Shown piece by piece: positions 9,511 through 20,652 of a DNA stretch of 64,000 nucleotides (its first letter is position 1; each line of letters begins with the position of its first letter). The stretch comes from Vanrija pseudolonga (taxonomy: Eukaryota; Basidiomycota; Tremellomycetes; Trichosporonales; Trichosporonaceae), in assembly GCF_020906515.1 (NCBI RefSeq), contig NC_085851.1, positions 1,054,001 through 1,118,000 on the forward strand. The letters run 5' to 3'. The notes beneath the pieces were generated by a model that was given only the letters and a program-made list of their open reading frames with translations, did not search any database and was not told where the DNA came from. The position numbers and the translations under genes were made by a program.

Positions 9511-12246
9511 CTAGATGAGGACGAAGCCACACGCCTCGTAGTACTCGCCACAGTCGTCGTACTCGTCCTCCCACGAGGCGTCCTCGACCTTGGCGGCCAT
9601 CTTGCCCTTACCCTTGTCGTTGACAGGAAGGGCAGGGTCGGCGGCGGCCGCGACGTCCGCTGTCTCAGAGGGCGTCGAGGTTGACATGTCGAGGCCAAGA
9701 CCGTTCACGGAGCACTTGCGCGACTGCTCGAGGTGGAGCCCCTCCTCAAGGGCTGCAGCGAGCTCCTGCTGCTCAGCGTCGGACAGGTGAGGCTGGGTCG
9801 AAGATGAGGGCTGGGGGGAGGAGTCTGTAGTCGACTCCTTGGAGGCGGCGTGCGTCTTGATCTCAGACGTCGCGCCGCGAACGACTGGGTCGGTGTGATC
9901 GCCGGTGGCAAGGATCTGGTCCTCGATCTTGAAGGGAGGGAGGGCGGAAACGAGGGCGCTGTAGGCTTCCTCAAACGACGGGAGGACAGGGGTAACCTGA
10001 GCCTCGGTGGAGGCGGCGTCAACGCTGTCCGGGCTGTTGACAACAGCGGCGGAGCCAGCGTTAAAGACCTTGACCTCTGATGTAGGCTTCCTGGCACGAA
10101 TGGCCGGCGCACGTGCAAGAACCTCGTCAAGACGCTTCTGGAAGGCAGGCGTGAGCGTCGTGCAATCAGGCACGACGATGCGGGCAGTCTTGCGAGCCGG
10201 GGCCGAGGACGATGGCTTGGTGGAAGCGTCGAGAGACGAGACCGGCGCCTCGGGACGAGGAGGGCGGGCGACGCCGTCGGTGGGGGCTGCACCCTTGTGC
10301 GCGGTAAGGTTGGCCTTGTTGACCTCCTCACCAGTCGTCGTCGACTTGACAGCGCCTCCGATGATGCTCATCTCAAGCTTGTTCATCTCCTTCGCGCAGT
10401 GAGCCGCGACCTCAGCCGTCTTGCGAGGGCCACGAACGAAGAAGGCCTTGCCCTGGGGTGGGACGCGCGAGTCCTGATCGCCAATGTTGGCGTTAAAGCT
10501 GCTCGGGACGTTCTGGGTGGCACCACCCGACTGGCTGCCAGAAGACTCGCCGTTCGCTGGCGTGCTGAGGGTGGACTGCGCGCGGCGGTGGTGAGGCGGG
10601 CGGTAGATGGAGGCGGACTTGGCGCGGTGGGCAGCAACCATGTCGGCGACCGTGTTCCTCTGGATGCTGGGAGGAGCCGTCATGACGCGGCTTGCGTTGA
10701 CGTCCTGGGCGGTGGTGACAGGCGTGTGGTTGTACACTCCGCTCGGGAGGTGGCGGGGCTGGTTCTGGGGGCAGCACTCAGCCGACGAGCAGTTGGTAGG
10801 GTGGCCCTGGGGAGTGGACTGCGTGCTGTGGACGTTGCTGCCGCCGGGGGGCATGGTGGAGACGCGGTCCGCGACGTGGGGGTCGGAGCTGCCACTCGGG
10901 CGAGGTGCCGAGAAGTGGCGGCTGGGATACGAGAAGTCGCCCAAGGGGGCGTTGTAGGGGTTGTAGGGGTTGTAGGGGTTGTAGGGGTTGTAGGGGTTGT
11001 AGGGGTTGTAGGGGTTGTAGGTGAGAGGTCCGTAGCCAAGCTGGGCAAGTGTGGCTAAGTAGCTGGCAGTGTCACCTGTGGCCGGCTTCTTGGTTGAACC
11101 ATGCGTGAAGGGGTCGACGGCAATACTGCCATGGACACCCGCCTGGGGGTACTCATAACGGGCAGGGAGTCCACTAGGAGCGACCGTGTCGGCGCCTCCC
11201 TCACCACGCACGACCTTCATGGGGGGCTTGTAGTAGTACGGCCCACGCTCGGGGCGGTTGGCGTCGGCGTCACGAGCGCGGTCGTCACCCGTACGGAAGA
11301 GTACGCCGGAAGGGTCCATGTAAGGGGTGCTGTGGCTGGTAGGCGGAGCGTAGCTGGTAGGCGGTGCGTAGGTGGGGACTGGGATGGTGCCGCCACGAGT
11401 GTCGACACGACCGTTGACGCTGGTGGCAAACTGAGGCTGGTGGGCAGCGTAGTCAAAGCCAGGCGGTGGGGCCGGGCAGGTGCAGCCAGGCAAACTGCAC
11501 GGGTTGGGGTTGTGGGCAGGTGGGCCATTAACCCACGACGGCAGCGTAAAGTCGGGGTGGGTGTGGTCGTGGGCTTGAACGGGAGCGGAGGCGCTCGCCG
11601 AGGCAGAAGCGGTGACCGGGGCAGCAGCCTTAGCGTTGAGAAGGTGACTGCGAGTCGATGGAACCGTCTGCTGCATGGCACGAAGGAGATCACCGACGAG
11701 GGGGTTGGCATCCTTCTTCACGTTCGCATTGGTGTCGCTGGGAATAGCAGTGCTATTGGGAGGGCCGCTGCTGGGCTGGCGCGTGGCCAGGCGTTCCTTG
11801 GCAATGTTGTTGGTTGGCGTGACAGCGTCCAGAGGCTGGCTCGGCAGGTGAGAAAGTCCAAAGCGGAGGGTCATGAACTCCTTGAACTTGGCGATCTGGC
11901 GCTCGTCCCAGTCCATGAACTTGTAGGCTGCGTCCCAGTCCTGGTCCAGCGGGTGGCGAACCTCGGGCGCGCTGACACCCTGGGAGACAGGGGCGCCCTT
12001 GGGAGCGTCGGTGGGGGTTGGCTCGTAGAGCTCGCCGAAGTGGGTGGCACAGAACTTGTCGGCGGGGGTGGTGGCATAGCGGGCGTTCGGCTGGCGCCCA
12101 GCCTCAGTCGTGGCGACAGGGTCGTTGTCGACAAGAGAACGGAGCTGTTGTATGTCAGTACGAGTAGTGTGGGGGGCGGTTCTACTCACCCTAGCGAGTA
12201 GAGCCTCGCCGCGGCTGAGCTTCTGAGCGGGCTGGTCGGGCAGCAT
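9511..12246 (-). CDS. Large disordered hypothetical protein with YNP repeats, 896 aa
   Basis: One intron of 45 nt near the 5' end (stop-free, so 15 extra residues if retained). The N-terminal about 130 residues look folded (DKFCATHFGELYEP, DWDERQIAKFKEFMTLRFGL). The rest is rich in Pro, Ser, Thr and Ala. About residues 394-417 are an uninterrupted Tyr-Asn-Pro repeat from a 9-bp tandem array. The C-terminus is acidic and aromatic (WEDEYDDCGEYYEACGF). No known domain recognised. It shares a promoter region with the small gene at 12744. Confidence 0.75.
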   Translation of the reverse strand: MLPDQPAQKLSRGEALLARVSRTAPHTTRTDIQQLRSLVDNDPVATTEAGRQPNARYATTPADKFCATHFGELYEPTPTDAPKGAPVSQGVSAPEVRHPLDQDWDAAYKFMDWDERQIAKFKEFMTLRFGLSHLPSQPLDAVTPTNNIAKERLATRQPSSGPPNSTAIPSDTNANVKKDANPLVGDLLRAMQQTVPSTRSHLLNAKAAAPVTASASASASAPVQAHDHTHPDFTLPSWVNGPPAHNPNPCSLPGCTCPAPPPGFDYAAHQPQFATSVNGRVDTRGGTIPVPTYAPPTSYAPPTSHSTPYMDPSGVLFRTGDDRARDADANRPERGPYYYKPPMKVVRGEGGADTVAPSGLPARYEYPQAGVHGSIAVDPFTHGSTKKPATGDTASYLATLAQLGYGPLTYNPYNPYNPYNPYNPYNPYNPYNAPLGDFSYPSRHFSAPRPSGSSDPHVADRVSTMPPGGSNVHSTQSTPQGHPTNCSSAECCPQNQPRHLPSGVYNHTPVTTAQDVNASRVMTAPPSIQRNTVADMVAAHRAKSASIYRPPHHRRAQSTLSTPANGESSGSQSGGATQNVPSSFNANIGDQDSRVPPQGKAFFVRGPRKTAEVAAHCAKEMNKLEMSIIGGAVKSTTTGEEVNKANLTAHKGAAPTDGVARPPRPEAPVSSLDASTKPSSSAPARKTARIVVPDCTTLTPAFQKRLDEVLARAPAIRARKPTSEVKVFNAGSAAVVNSPDSVDAASTEAQVTPVLPSFEEAYSALVSALPPFKIEDQILATGDHTDPVVRGATSEIKTHAASKESTTDSSPQPSSSTQPHLSDAEQQELAAALEEGLHLEQSRKCSVNGLGLDMSTSTPSETADVAAAADPALPVNDKGKGKMAAKVEDASWEDEYDDCGEYYEACGFVLI
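10951..11020. repeat. 9-bp tandem repeat, about 8 units, coding for Tyr-Asn-Pro
   Basis: The unit GTTGTAGGG is repeated almost perfectly inside the 896-residue gene. The unit is a multiple of three, so changes in copy number keep the frame. Confidence 0.95.
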
Positions 12247-12743
12247 TGTCCTTGTGTGTGTTTGTGTTGGGGTTGTGCGGTGATGAGTTGGGTTGGATGG
12301 ATTTGGGGGGAGAGAAGAGGAGTGGAGAGAGTATGTGTTGAGAGATAGAGACGACGACCTGATGGGGGATATTTATCGCTTGGAGAATGAGACGGCGACC
12401 AACACGAAGGCTTGCCTTCGCTGTCCCATCAAGATGTCAACAAGCGGGAACAGTGTGCGCGAGGAGTGCGTGGTTGTGTGGATTTGATGGATGTCTTGTC
12501 GACAGGCGGCGATGACAACGCCCCCGGGTATGATGGTGAGCTCATCAACGCCGCCTTCGCGACCTCGTCAGAACGAGTGCGAGGAGAGGACATGAGTGTT
12601 CGCCCCTCTCTCCTAACCATATAAATATTACTCGTCACGATCCGTTCCCTCTCACCTTCCACTCACCACTCCCACACTTACCCACACTTCACACAACTTT
12701 CACTTCCTAACAACTCCCACATACCACCCGAACCCCAGACACC
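12247..12743. promoter_or_regulatory. Divergent promoter region
   Basis: Between two genes transcribed away from each other. TATAAATA at 12620-12627 serves the + gene (ATG 12744). A GATAAATAT box on the minus strand near 12370-12378 may serve the gene starting at 12246. Confidence 0.55.
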
Positions 12744-12986
12744 ATGCCAGCCCCAGCAGAGAACCTCGACATGCCACCCCAAACCCCAGCAGAGGCCTTC
12801 CACAAGGCCCTGCGCAAGCTCAAGGAGGAAGCAGACGAAATCCCCGACTGGGACTACAACCCCCACCACAAGCGTGACGAACGCATCAGGAAGTGGCTGA
12901 GAACGCTCGTACCCGGAACGAACGAAAACACCCAGCACACGCCTTGGGCACCCCTGAAGTTCACTTCCGCTAGGCGCCGGAACTAG
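12744..12986 (+). CDS. Hypothetical small protein, 80 aa
   Basis: Single exon. The start has the context ACACC-ATG, and a TATA box lies 124 bp upstream. The protein is hydrophilic with a probable amphipathic helix (AFHKALRKLKEEADEIPDWD), a basic middle (HHKRDERIRKWLRTLV) and a basic end (SARRRN). No signal peptide, no Cys, no family recognised. Confidence 0.65.
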   Translation: MPAPAENLDMPPQTPAEAFHKALRKLKEEADEIPDWDYNPHHKRDERIRKWLRTLVPGTNENTQHTPWAPLKFTSARRRN

Positions 12987-14277
12987 ACTCTCAAGCGCTC
13001 GCCATCCATGGTCTAGGACGTGGTGAACGAAGATGGGGAGCGAGGGGAGAGAGCGGGAGCTTGTGTTGTTCGTACCCACCACTATTGTGAGTTTTGACCG
13101 TCCAGGAAGCACCCACTGACGACTCCAGGCATGCGCCACAGACACCAGGACACTACCACGCATACTTTTAGTAGCCCCCAGTCCAATGCGTTTGGTTCCA
13201 TCCGTCTATGCATCCACGTGGTCTCTTAGCATGCGGGAAGCGTTTGGGCCGAAAACGCCAATGTGTGGCACACCCGCGCAGTGTTGACTGACTGGCTGGT
13301 CCGTGGCCACCTCGACTGTGTGCAGCGGTGATGTCAGAGGCTGGGTGGACATTGCACAGATTGCCTGATTTCAGTCAAATCAAATTGGGCGGCAGCCCGC
13401 CAGTCGTCGGTCGGTCACTTATCGCGACACTGCAGCAGCACTCCGACGGAACGGCATCCGCGCGCGCCTCGCGCCTCAATTCACCGTACATGACATGGCG
13501 TCCGCATTGAGACGACACATATATGCATTTCACCGAGATCTATGAGGCGGAGAGCATATGAGGCGTCGATGCGGCTCCGTGAGAACGAGTCAATTCTCAT
13601 GTTGCACTGCCGCACTGCTACACTGCTGCACGGACAGCATGGCCAGTACACAATTGGAAGCTCCGCTAATGCTTGCGATGCTCTTCGGTGTTCTTTTGGC
13701 GCAGATGGTGGCGTCAAATGGCCCATGAGCCGACGGCCAGCCCCGACCCGACCCGCAGCACCTGGCGAACTGGCGAAAGCGCTACGTTCTTCGTCGCTTC
13801 GTCGCCTTCTCACCCTTGCCGTGTTGCAGTTCTGCTTCTCACTCAAGGATCTCCTTGACTGATCGACTCCGTGTCGCAAGAACGAACGCCAGCATCCCAC
13901 GCCTTGCTCAAGCCACCGCCTCGCCCGTCGCTGCTGCTCAAGACCTTACTCACCACGGTACTAGCCCGCTCTGAATGTCCGCGATTGCTCACCCACTTGG
14001 CTGAGCAACTACCTATTCAATTGCTTCTAGGGCCCCTTTAGCTTGGGAATCGTTGGCCGTACTTAGCAACTAAGTACTTACTAACTACGCCTTCCATGCA
14101 CCGCACATTAGCCAGTCAACAGCAGGTGGGCGTGCCGATCAGTGTCCGACGTCAGTAGCCCAGAACACGGTCCGATAGTTCGGAGACTGCGGAGACTGCG
14201 GGGCTGGTGCTGGCTAGTCCTGGTGCTGGCTGTGCTCGCTGCGCGCCTCTCGACGCGCCTAGCTTGCCTCGTTGATG

Positions 14278-14309
14278 GATCGGCTACAGCGCTGATCGGC
14301 TACAGCGCT
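14278..14309. repeat. 16-bp perfect tandem duplication
   Basis: GATCGGCTACAGCGCT occurs twice in direct succession. Confidence 0.9.
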
Positions 14310-14726
14310 AGGTGGGAAGTAGTGGTGATGAAACTAAGCGCCGACGTCAGCGACTTCGGCGCTATACACTGCCCACCACGACGCGCACGACGCGGGCCGC
14401 GGCTCCGCCTGTCGCGGAGGTGGCCGCGGCGAGACACCGCCGCCGCCGGCAATCCCACCAACACGATCACTGGGGTACTGTACCTCGGCTATGCATCCGA
14501 TCGAACCGCTGAGGTGATCATTAAGTTTCGCGTTTGCCGCGGCTGTGTGGTGTGTGGTCCACTGGGAGTTAGCTGGGTGGCGTTTCGCTGGACGCGTTGT
14601 GTGCGTGGCGCTGTGATGGAGGCGTTGACACTTGGTACTTTGTGAGAGTGTTGACGAAGCCTCGGTGAGCCGGCAGTGGCGAGTGACGGCCGCAACAGTG
14701 TCACTGCGTGTTGTCACTTTGGACTA

Positions 14727-14796
14727 GGATGTTTGGTTGGTTGGTTGGTTGTTTGGTTGGTTGTTTGGTTGGTTGTGTTTGTTTGTTTGTTTGCGC
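14727..14796. repeat. TTGG / TTTG simple repeat
   Basis: About 70 bp of alternating GGTTGGTTGTTT-type units on the + strand, one strand free of A and nearly free of C. Confidence 0.9.
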
Positions 14797-17502
14797 CTTG
14801 TTTACATATGTTCGTTGTTGTGATGCTGGGATGTCTGTGATGTGTTGTTGTACCAGCTTGCGACGCCCTTTCAAGGTAACCATTACTTGGCGTCTCACAA
14901 ACACCGGGATGCCGATTCTTGTTGAGGGTAAAGGACACAAATCGGTATCGCATCGCAGTGAGGCACGGCGACACAAGGGAGGTGATTCAAGACCGACGAT
15001 GTCATAGTCGGTCGGCGTTTGAACCGTTGTCACACCCACCCGGCTTGGCGCTCGTCACGGTTGAGCAGCGTGTCAATGCCCACACAAACACGACATCAAC
15101 AAACAACAACAGGACTAGGTTTGGGGTCATGACATCAACAGCTGCGCTGCCTTTCTGGTCGCCCAGGCCACACACCCTATCGGGCATGGTGGTTCCCATC
15201 ATGATCAAGCCTCCACCTCGGAATCGTGCCTCGACTACGGCTCGGTCAATCGTGCCTAAGGTGCCTAAGCCCCAGAGAATAGTCCAGCATACGCCGTATT
15301 GTATAGAGTTTGGGGTGGTGGGGGCGGCAGGCCTTCTCGGTGCGATCGTTGATTTTGGTGGCTTCCGGCCCGTTTTTGGTGTTGTTTGTCAGGTCTTAGG
15401 GCGGGGATCACCAACCATCAGCGAGGCACCCACCCCCTTCACTTGTGAACTCCGCACACTAGCCCCAATTAAACTCATAGACGGGTGCTGCGCTGTGCCT
15501 AACGGACAAGGCTGGGCAGGCTATGCTCCGTGGCGCACAGACAACCAATTGCTCCGACATTCTCGCGGCTCGCGCGTCCGTTCCTGTCGGGAATTGGAGA
15601 CTGAGCTCTATTCTACGAATCGGTCAACAGCAGCACCACAGGGGATGCGCCCCGACCCGACCCGCAGCTCTGTGTTGTGCCACAATGCTCCTGGCTGCTG
15701 AGCGAGGAGCTTGCGCGAGCTGGTACTAGCAGTTGATGTAGCAGGCAGAGGTTCGGGCCTCACGGCGGTGCCACCTCATTCATTCAAGGGTGGTTGGAAT
15801 GTTCTTAGCCGGCATGAGCTGCCGCGGCGCTTGGCTGCGGTCGCGCCCCTATGTACCCTTACACTTAGGTCCAAAAAACCGTCGCAGCTGGTTGGGTCTG
15901 GATGTGTGGGTTGATACTGGTGATCATCGCGACCGTTGGGTCGGGTCAGGTGACGGTGACGGCTAAGGAATGCCACAAATAGTCTGTTTCGTGGTCTGGG
16001 TGAATACAAACCTTGTATTCAAAGCCTGCCATTCAGTGGATGCAAAGTCTTTTGGATGGGTGTGGTTGTGGATCCGGTATGCTTCTCTTTGCCCGCCCCA
16101 AAATCAACTTGCATTCTTGGGTTGTGCGGTGTGTCCTGCCAAACGCCGTAGCGCGTGATTGTAGACTGCGGCCCAGGCGCGTAGCATCAACCAGGGCTGG
16201 GGCCTGCCCAGCCAGCAGTGGGCAGCCTCTACACCTACACAGCATGGCCAACCGCGCACCCACATGCCCACCTCCATCAACACCGACCCATAATGCACAG
16301 ATCCTGGGTTGTGTCTGTCTCGCACCTCCTTGTGGTTGCGGAGTAGCTACATCAAGAGCAGCCTGGCCGACAGGGATACGAGGTCGAGCAAGCGTCGTAA
16401 AGCATTGGCGTGGCGGCGCCACCCAATTGATCCGGACCGGACTAAGGTTTGTCCTGCTTATCTTGGGGTCCTTACGGCAGTCGAGAGCGGTCAGGAAATG
16501 TTACCGACCATGTGGTTGTCCCTTGGCTGTTCGACGCTGTTCCAGCCGGCGGGTCCGGGTCTGCTGCATTCGAGGCTGCACCGATCAAGCGTGGGCAAAC
16601 ACGACAAACTGAGACAGTAGAGCCCAGGAGCCCAGTCCCTGAGCGTTTTAGCTCAGTAGTGCACCAGAGTCTCGGACGGGTCCCTGGGTGCCTAGAATGG
16701 ACTGGGCAGAAATCAAAGTGACTTTTGGATCTGAGCAGGCGGGGTCTGCGGTATGCGCAGGTGCCCCGCGGCCACGCGCACCGCGACCGCGCAACCCGGC
16801 GCACTGTGGTGGCGCTGGATGGAGCGGCGCGTTGATCAATGTGGCTACAACCTGACGGCGTGTGTTGCACACCTACTGTAGCCACCAACCACTGCCGCCT
16901 GGATCATATGCCAACAGGGATGCCCTTATCACCAGCATGTGAGTGAGTGACTGGCTGATACATGCCCAAGCCAAGAGGCGTACAGGGACCCGCAGGCATC
17001 AACGACAAACAAGGCAATTGGGACAAACGGCGGCGGCAGCAGCGGCAGCGACAACGACGACGGCATCGCACCCAAGGTGACCGTCTGACGCACGGACCGC
17101 CTTCCCCCCTTGCGCCCTCCCCCTCTCCCCCCTCCCCCCTCCCCCCTCCCTGCCAACAGTAAACAGTCAGACTGAACCACGCCAGGCTTGGCTGCCCCCC
17201 CTGTTCCTGTCTCTTGCTCGTCGCTGCGTCGTCGCTGCCCACCCGCGACACTGTTGTGTCTTCCTCGCCTTCCTTATACTCCCGCCTGTCTACACCGCCT
17301 GTCCACTCAACCACCCACCCCCCTCCGACTCCCATAAGAACCCCCTCCCATCTCAATCCTCTCTTCTCTTCTTCACACTCACCTGTTCATTCCTTTCTCC
17401 ACTTCTTCGCTTGTGCATCACTACCTCTTCGTGCCCCCCCCCTCTCTCCTTTGTGCCTCCACCGTCACCCCCAACTATAGTACCCGACAAAACTTGCTCG
17501 CC

Positions 17503-18657
17503 ATGAGGGGTGTTCTCGTCTTCCTCGCCGCGGTCCTCACCGCCGCCAACGTCGCTCTCGCACAGAGTTCGACCTTTGTTGGCTGCTACCTCCTCTCAGT
17601 CGGCCTCTCATTCACCTTCTCGTCCAACCAGCCGAGCCCGGCAGCCTGCCGTGTACGTTGGGCCCTCTTCACACCATCGACAACGCTGACCATGCTCAGA
17701 CGTACTGCTTCGGCCAGAACAACCTCTACGCCTTCTACTCGTCGCAGCCCGCCCCCATTGTTCAGTCGACCTGCTACTGCTCGGCCCTTCAGATCACCTC
17801 TCTCGGTCTTAGCCCTACGACTGGTTCCCAGACGGCCTGCAGTGGACTTTCTACCTACGCCGTGAGTGTCTTCCCTCGTCCAGTCGCCGGTCTTCCCTCC
17901 AACATTTGTCTTCCCTTCCCCTCTTCCTTCCCCTCATCTCAGCCTTTGGACTTCCCTAACGCCCACAGATGTACGACCTTAGGACTACTTTCGTCAACGC
18001 CGGCTGCTCGAACGGCGGCACCGTGACCCTCAACCCGGCCGACTCTGGTGCTCCCACCACCTCGTCGGGAAGTCTGCAGTCATGCTTCTCGTTCTGTGCC
18101 AACTACCTCTACACTCTCGCCACCCCCGGCACTCTTCTCACCGGCCTCCTCGGCATTTGGAGCTGCCGGTGCCTCAACAACCCACCGACCATGACCCAGG
18201 GAACTACGTGCACTGCAGGCGACCCATACCTCTACAGCCACCCCCTGTCTGCCACCGGCCAAGCTCGTCGTCGTCTGATCCAGGACAAGAGGAACCACCA
18301 GCAGCTCATGGCCGCCAACCCCTACTGCCCTCCTGGTAGCGCCGCCTGCAACGTCTCGCCCGACCCCGCCAACGGCTACGAGTGCATCAACGTTTACACC
18401 GAGCTCGAGTCGTGCGGCGGCTGCAGGTACGGTCACTACGGTATCAACGGAACCGGCACTATCGGAGTCGAGTAAGTCTGACCCGGTGAAACTTCAGTGG
18501 CCCTGTGGCTAACTTTCATCACAGCTGCACCACCGTTCCTGGTGTCGACCGCCACGCCGTGGGATGCTTCCGCGGCGAGTGCACCGCTGTCCGCTGCCGC
18601 AAAGGCTACACGCTGGAGAACGGCGCGTGCATCCGCACTCTGTCGCTTGAGGCATAA
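17503..18657 (+). CDS. Secreted Cys-rich protein with CPL1-like domain, 315 aa
   Basis: Exons 17503-17652, 17700-17861, 17969-18471 and 18525-18657 join exactly. A clear signal peptide comes first (RGVLVFLAAVLTAANVALAQ). Then a WSC-like Cys-rich region (STFVGCYLL..., CRTYCFGQNN) runs to about residue 100, followed by a second Cys-rich stretch. The C-terminal part has the CPL1-like pattern: YECINVYTELESCGGC, then GVDCTTVPGVDRHAVGC and a last Cys pair before ENGACI. In Cryptococcus neoformans, Cpl1 is a capsule-related secreted virulence effector; here only a secreted or wall-associated role can be inferred. No GPI tail is visible. A long C/T-rich leader precedes the start. Confidence 0.85.
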
Positions 18658-19908
18658 CTCCTTCCTTCTCTCCCCTCCTCCTAATCATGCCTCTTCTCCA
18701 AGCCCCTTGCATTATTCTCTCTCTCCACCCACGCCGCCACTCCGCTCTATATTTGCGCCGCCGCGTGCCCCCTTAGACACACTGAGGACGTCTTTCATGT
18801 TTGGGTACTCTAGTTTTACGGTACCGTAGCTTGTGTTATGTTAATGGACAGTGACTTGAATATTGGGGGCCTCGACGAGGTAGAGAATGAGATCTGACTT
18901 GTTACACAGCCAAACACAGAAACTTGTTGACAAGAAGGGCCTGTAACTCAGCGAGCGACACCAAGATCTTGGCGCTGCGCGTGCCTAGACACGCCGCGTC
19001 CAGCACGACTGACACATCTTTTGTGAAGATCTAGCACAGGAACACAATCGGACATATGTTCAAAGTTGTCTGGAGCAGATCGTCAGTTCTCGGACAATTG
19101 CTCGATCACTGATTGTTCGCTGCCCATCATCACAGGGTGGCACTAGTTGCTTGTTGTGCTCAAAATGAGCAAACACCGGGGTGTAAAAAGGGAAGCAAGC
19201 CGCAAGGAGTAGCAATCCAATGGCCAAGCATCAGCCGGTTCACGCAGCAGCAAACCACAGCGCATCCAGAAGCACAGTGCAGACGGCACAGATTGACACA
19301 CACACCACGCACAGCGGGGCCACACGAACATGGCAGAACCCACAGTGGCCGTGCCGCGTCATCTCAATTGAGGCCGCCCGGCTATATGGGCAGGCAGGTG
19401 GTATTTGAGTTGGGGCTAGCACACTCCGCATACCGCACTGAATGGCATTGAGCGGACTGTTTGTACGCGGGGGTGAGATAGCATGCTGTTTGGTTCGAGG
19501 GCCTCGGTTGGTCGTGTGCTGCTGCACTCGTTGATGATGTTGGGTTAGGTTGGGGGCCGCGGGCGGGTCCGTGCGCGCCGCGGCATAGCTGTTTTCCCAT
19601 CGTCGCCCCTGGCGCCTGGCTCTGCTGACCTTGTGCTCACGTCCGCCACCTCCTCCTCACAGCTTGAACCTTGTAGCTTGCAGCTCATCGCCTTGAACGC
19701 ACGTCAGGAGCACAGAGTAGAGTACGACAATGTTACGTAATGACGAAAACACGTGTTCAGGCTGAACTGAAACGGCGATCATGACGACTCGCGACACAAT
19801 ATTTGTGTCGACTCGGCGGTGAGCGTGTTGCGCGTCGCACAAAGTCAATCAATCACATCGCCCATCCTCGCAACGTCCAGCTCCACTGCCTCGCCCCACG
19901 ACCTCGCC
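18658..19908. other. Intergenic, no gene seen
   Basis: 1.25 kb between two + strand genes. Open frames are short and lack consistent codon bias. No tRNA or repeat recognised. Confidence 0.4.
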
Positions 19909-20427
19909 ATGACGCTCGACCCCGCCCCCTCGCACGCCTCCTCCCCGGCCCCTTCGGGCGGGCCCACGATCCGGCCGGACGACCTGACCGACCCCCGCGT
20001 GCTGGCCTTGATCAGCGAGCACCTGGCCGACATGCACAGCGTGACCGAGGACCCTGCGAACGTGCATGCGCTCGACGTGAGCGCGCTGCGGGGGGACAAG
20101 GTGGCCTTCTACACGGCATGGGAGGGCGACGAGACTCTGCTCGGCATGGTTGCCATCAGTTCTATCGACGCGCGGAACGGCGAGATCAAGAGCTTGCGCA
20201 CGACGACCGCCGCGCGCGGCAAGGGCGTCGGCCGCGCGCTTGTCCGCTTCCTTGACACCGCGGCGCGCGAGCGCGGCATCGCCACGCTCTGGCTCGAGAC
20301 GGGCGTCGAGCCCGAGTTCCTGCCCGCGCGCAAGCTTTACCTCTCGGAAGGGTACGTCGAGTGCCCTGCGTTCGGCAAGTACCAGGACGGCGTGGGCAGC
20401 GTGTTCATGAAGCGCGAGGTGGCTTAG
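19909..20427 (+). CDS. GNAT-family N-acetyltransferase, 172 aa
   Basis: Single exon. The acetyl-CoA loop is visible as TTTAARGKGVGRALVRF (R/Q-x-x-G-x-G/A pattern). Other blocks are EHLADMHSVTEDPANVHALD, GEIKSLR, LWLETGVEPEFLPARKLY and a C-terminal GSVFMKR. This combination matches the YsnE-like GNAT group that is widespread in bacteria. The ATG at 19909 is used; an in-frame ATG at 19819 would add 30 Ser-rich residues. It is one of the few intronless genes of this length here, compatible with acquisition from bacteria, but base composition matches the host. The substrate is unknown. It converges on GSH2. Confidence 0.85.
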   Translation: MTLDPAPSHASSPAPSGGPTIRPDDLTDPRVLALISEHLADMHSVTEDPANVHALDVSALRGDKVAFYTAWEGDETLLGMVAISSIDARNGEIKSLRTTTAARGKGVGRALVRFLDTAARERGIATLWLETGVEPEFLPARKLYLSEGYVECPAFGKYQDGVGSVFMKREVA

Positions 20428-20652
20428 GCTTGCCAGCGACCCGGTGCCCTTATTCGGCGAGAAGACGACAAAGCCGACACTACAGCGACGCTGCCCACAG
20501 TGACACACTCGGATCTGTCATTCCCGCGACTCGTGCGCTGGCCTCAACCTGTTACGCCGCACCAACCTATAGAACATAGATTAGACGACCCCAACGCCAC
20601 GTCCAGCCCGTATACACCCATGCATGTCATGCCCCTGTCTATCTCTATCCGA

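Larger units (their letters stand above)
12987..17502. other. Gene-poor 4.5-kb region
   Basis: Open frames here (for example 14919-15701) lack the codon bias and splice structure of the other genes, and I find no protein family in any frame. It holds a TTGG/TTTG array at 14727-14796, a perfect 16-bp tandem duplication at 14278-14309, and a 19-bp sequence present at both 13740-13758 and 15649-15667. The last 400 bp are strongly pyrimidine-rich and are probably the promoter and leader of the gene at 17503. Confidence 0.5.

Noticed and set aside
11101-12201. 366-codon + strand frame
   Set aside because: Antisense shadow of the 896-residue gene, with no domain.
14727-14796. TTGG array as telomere-like sequence
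   Set aside because: The unit does not match fungal telomere repeats and genes continue on both sides.
14919-15701. 260-codon + strand frame in the gene-poor region
   Set aside because: Irregular codon use, no recognisable domain, no promoter box or splice support; likely chance.
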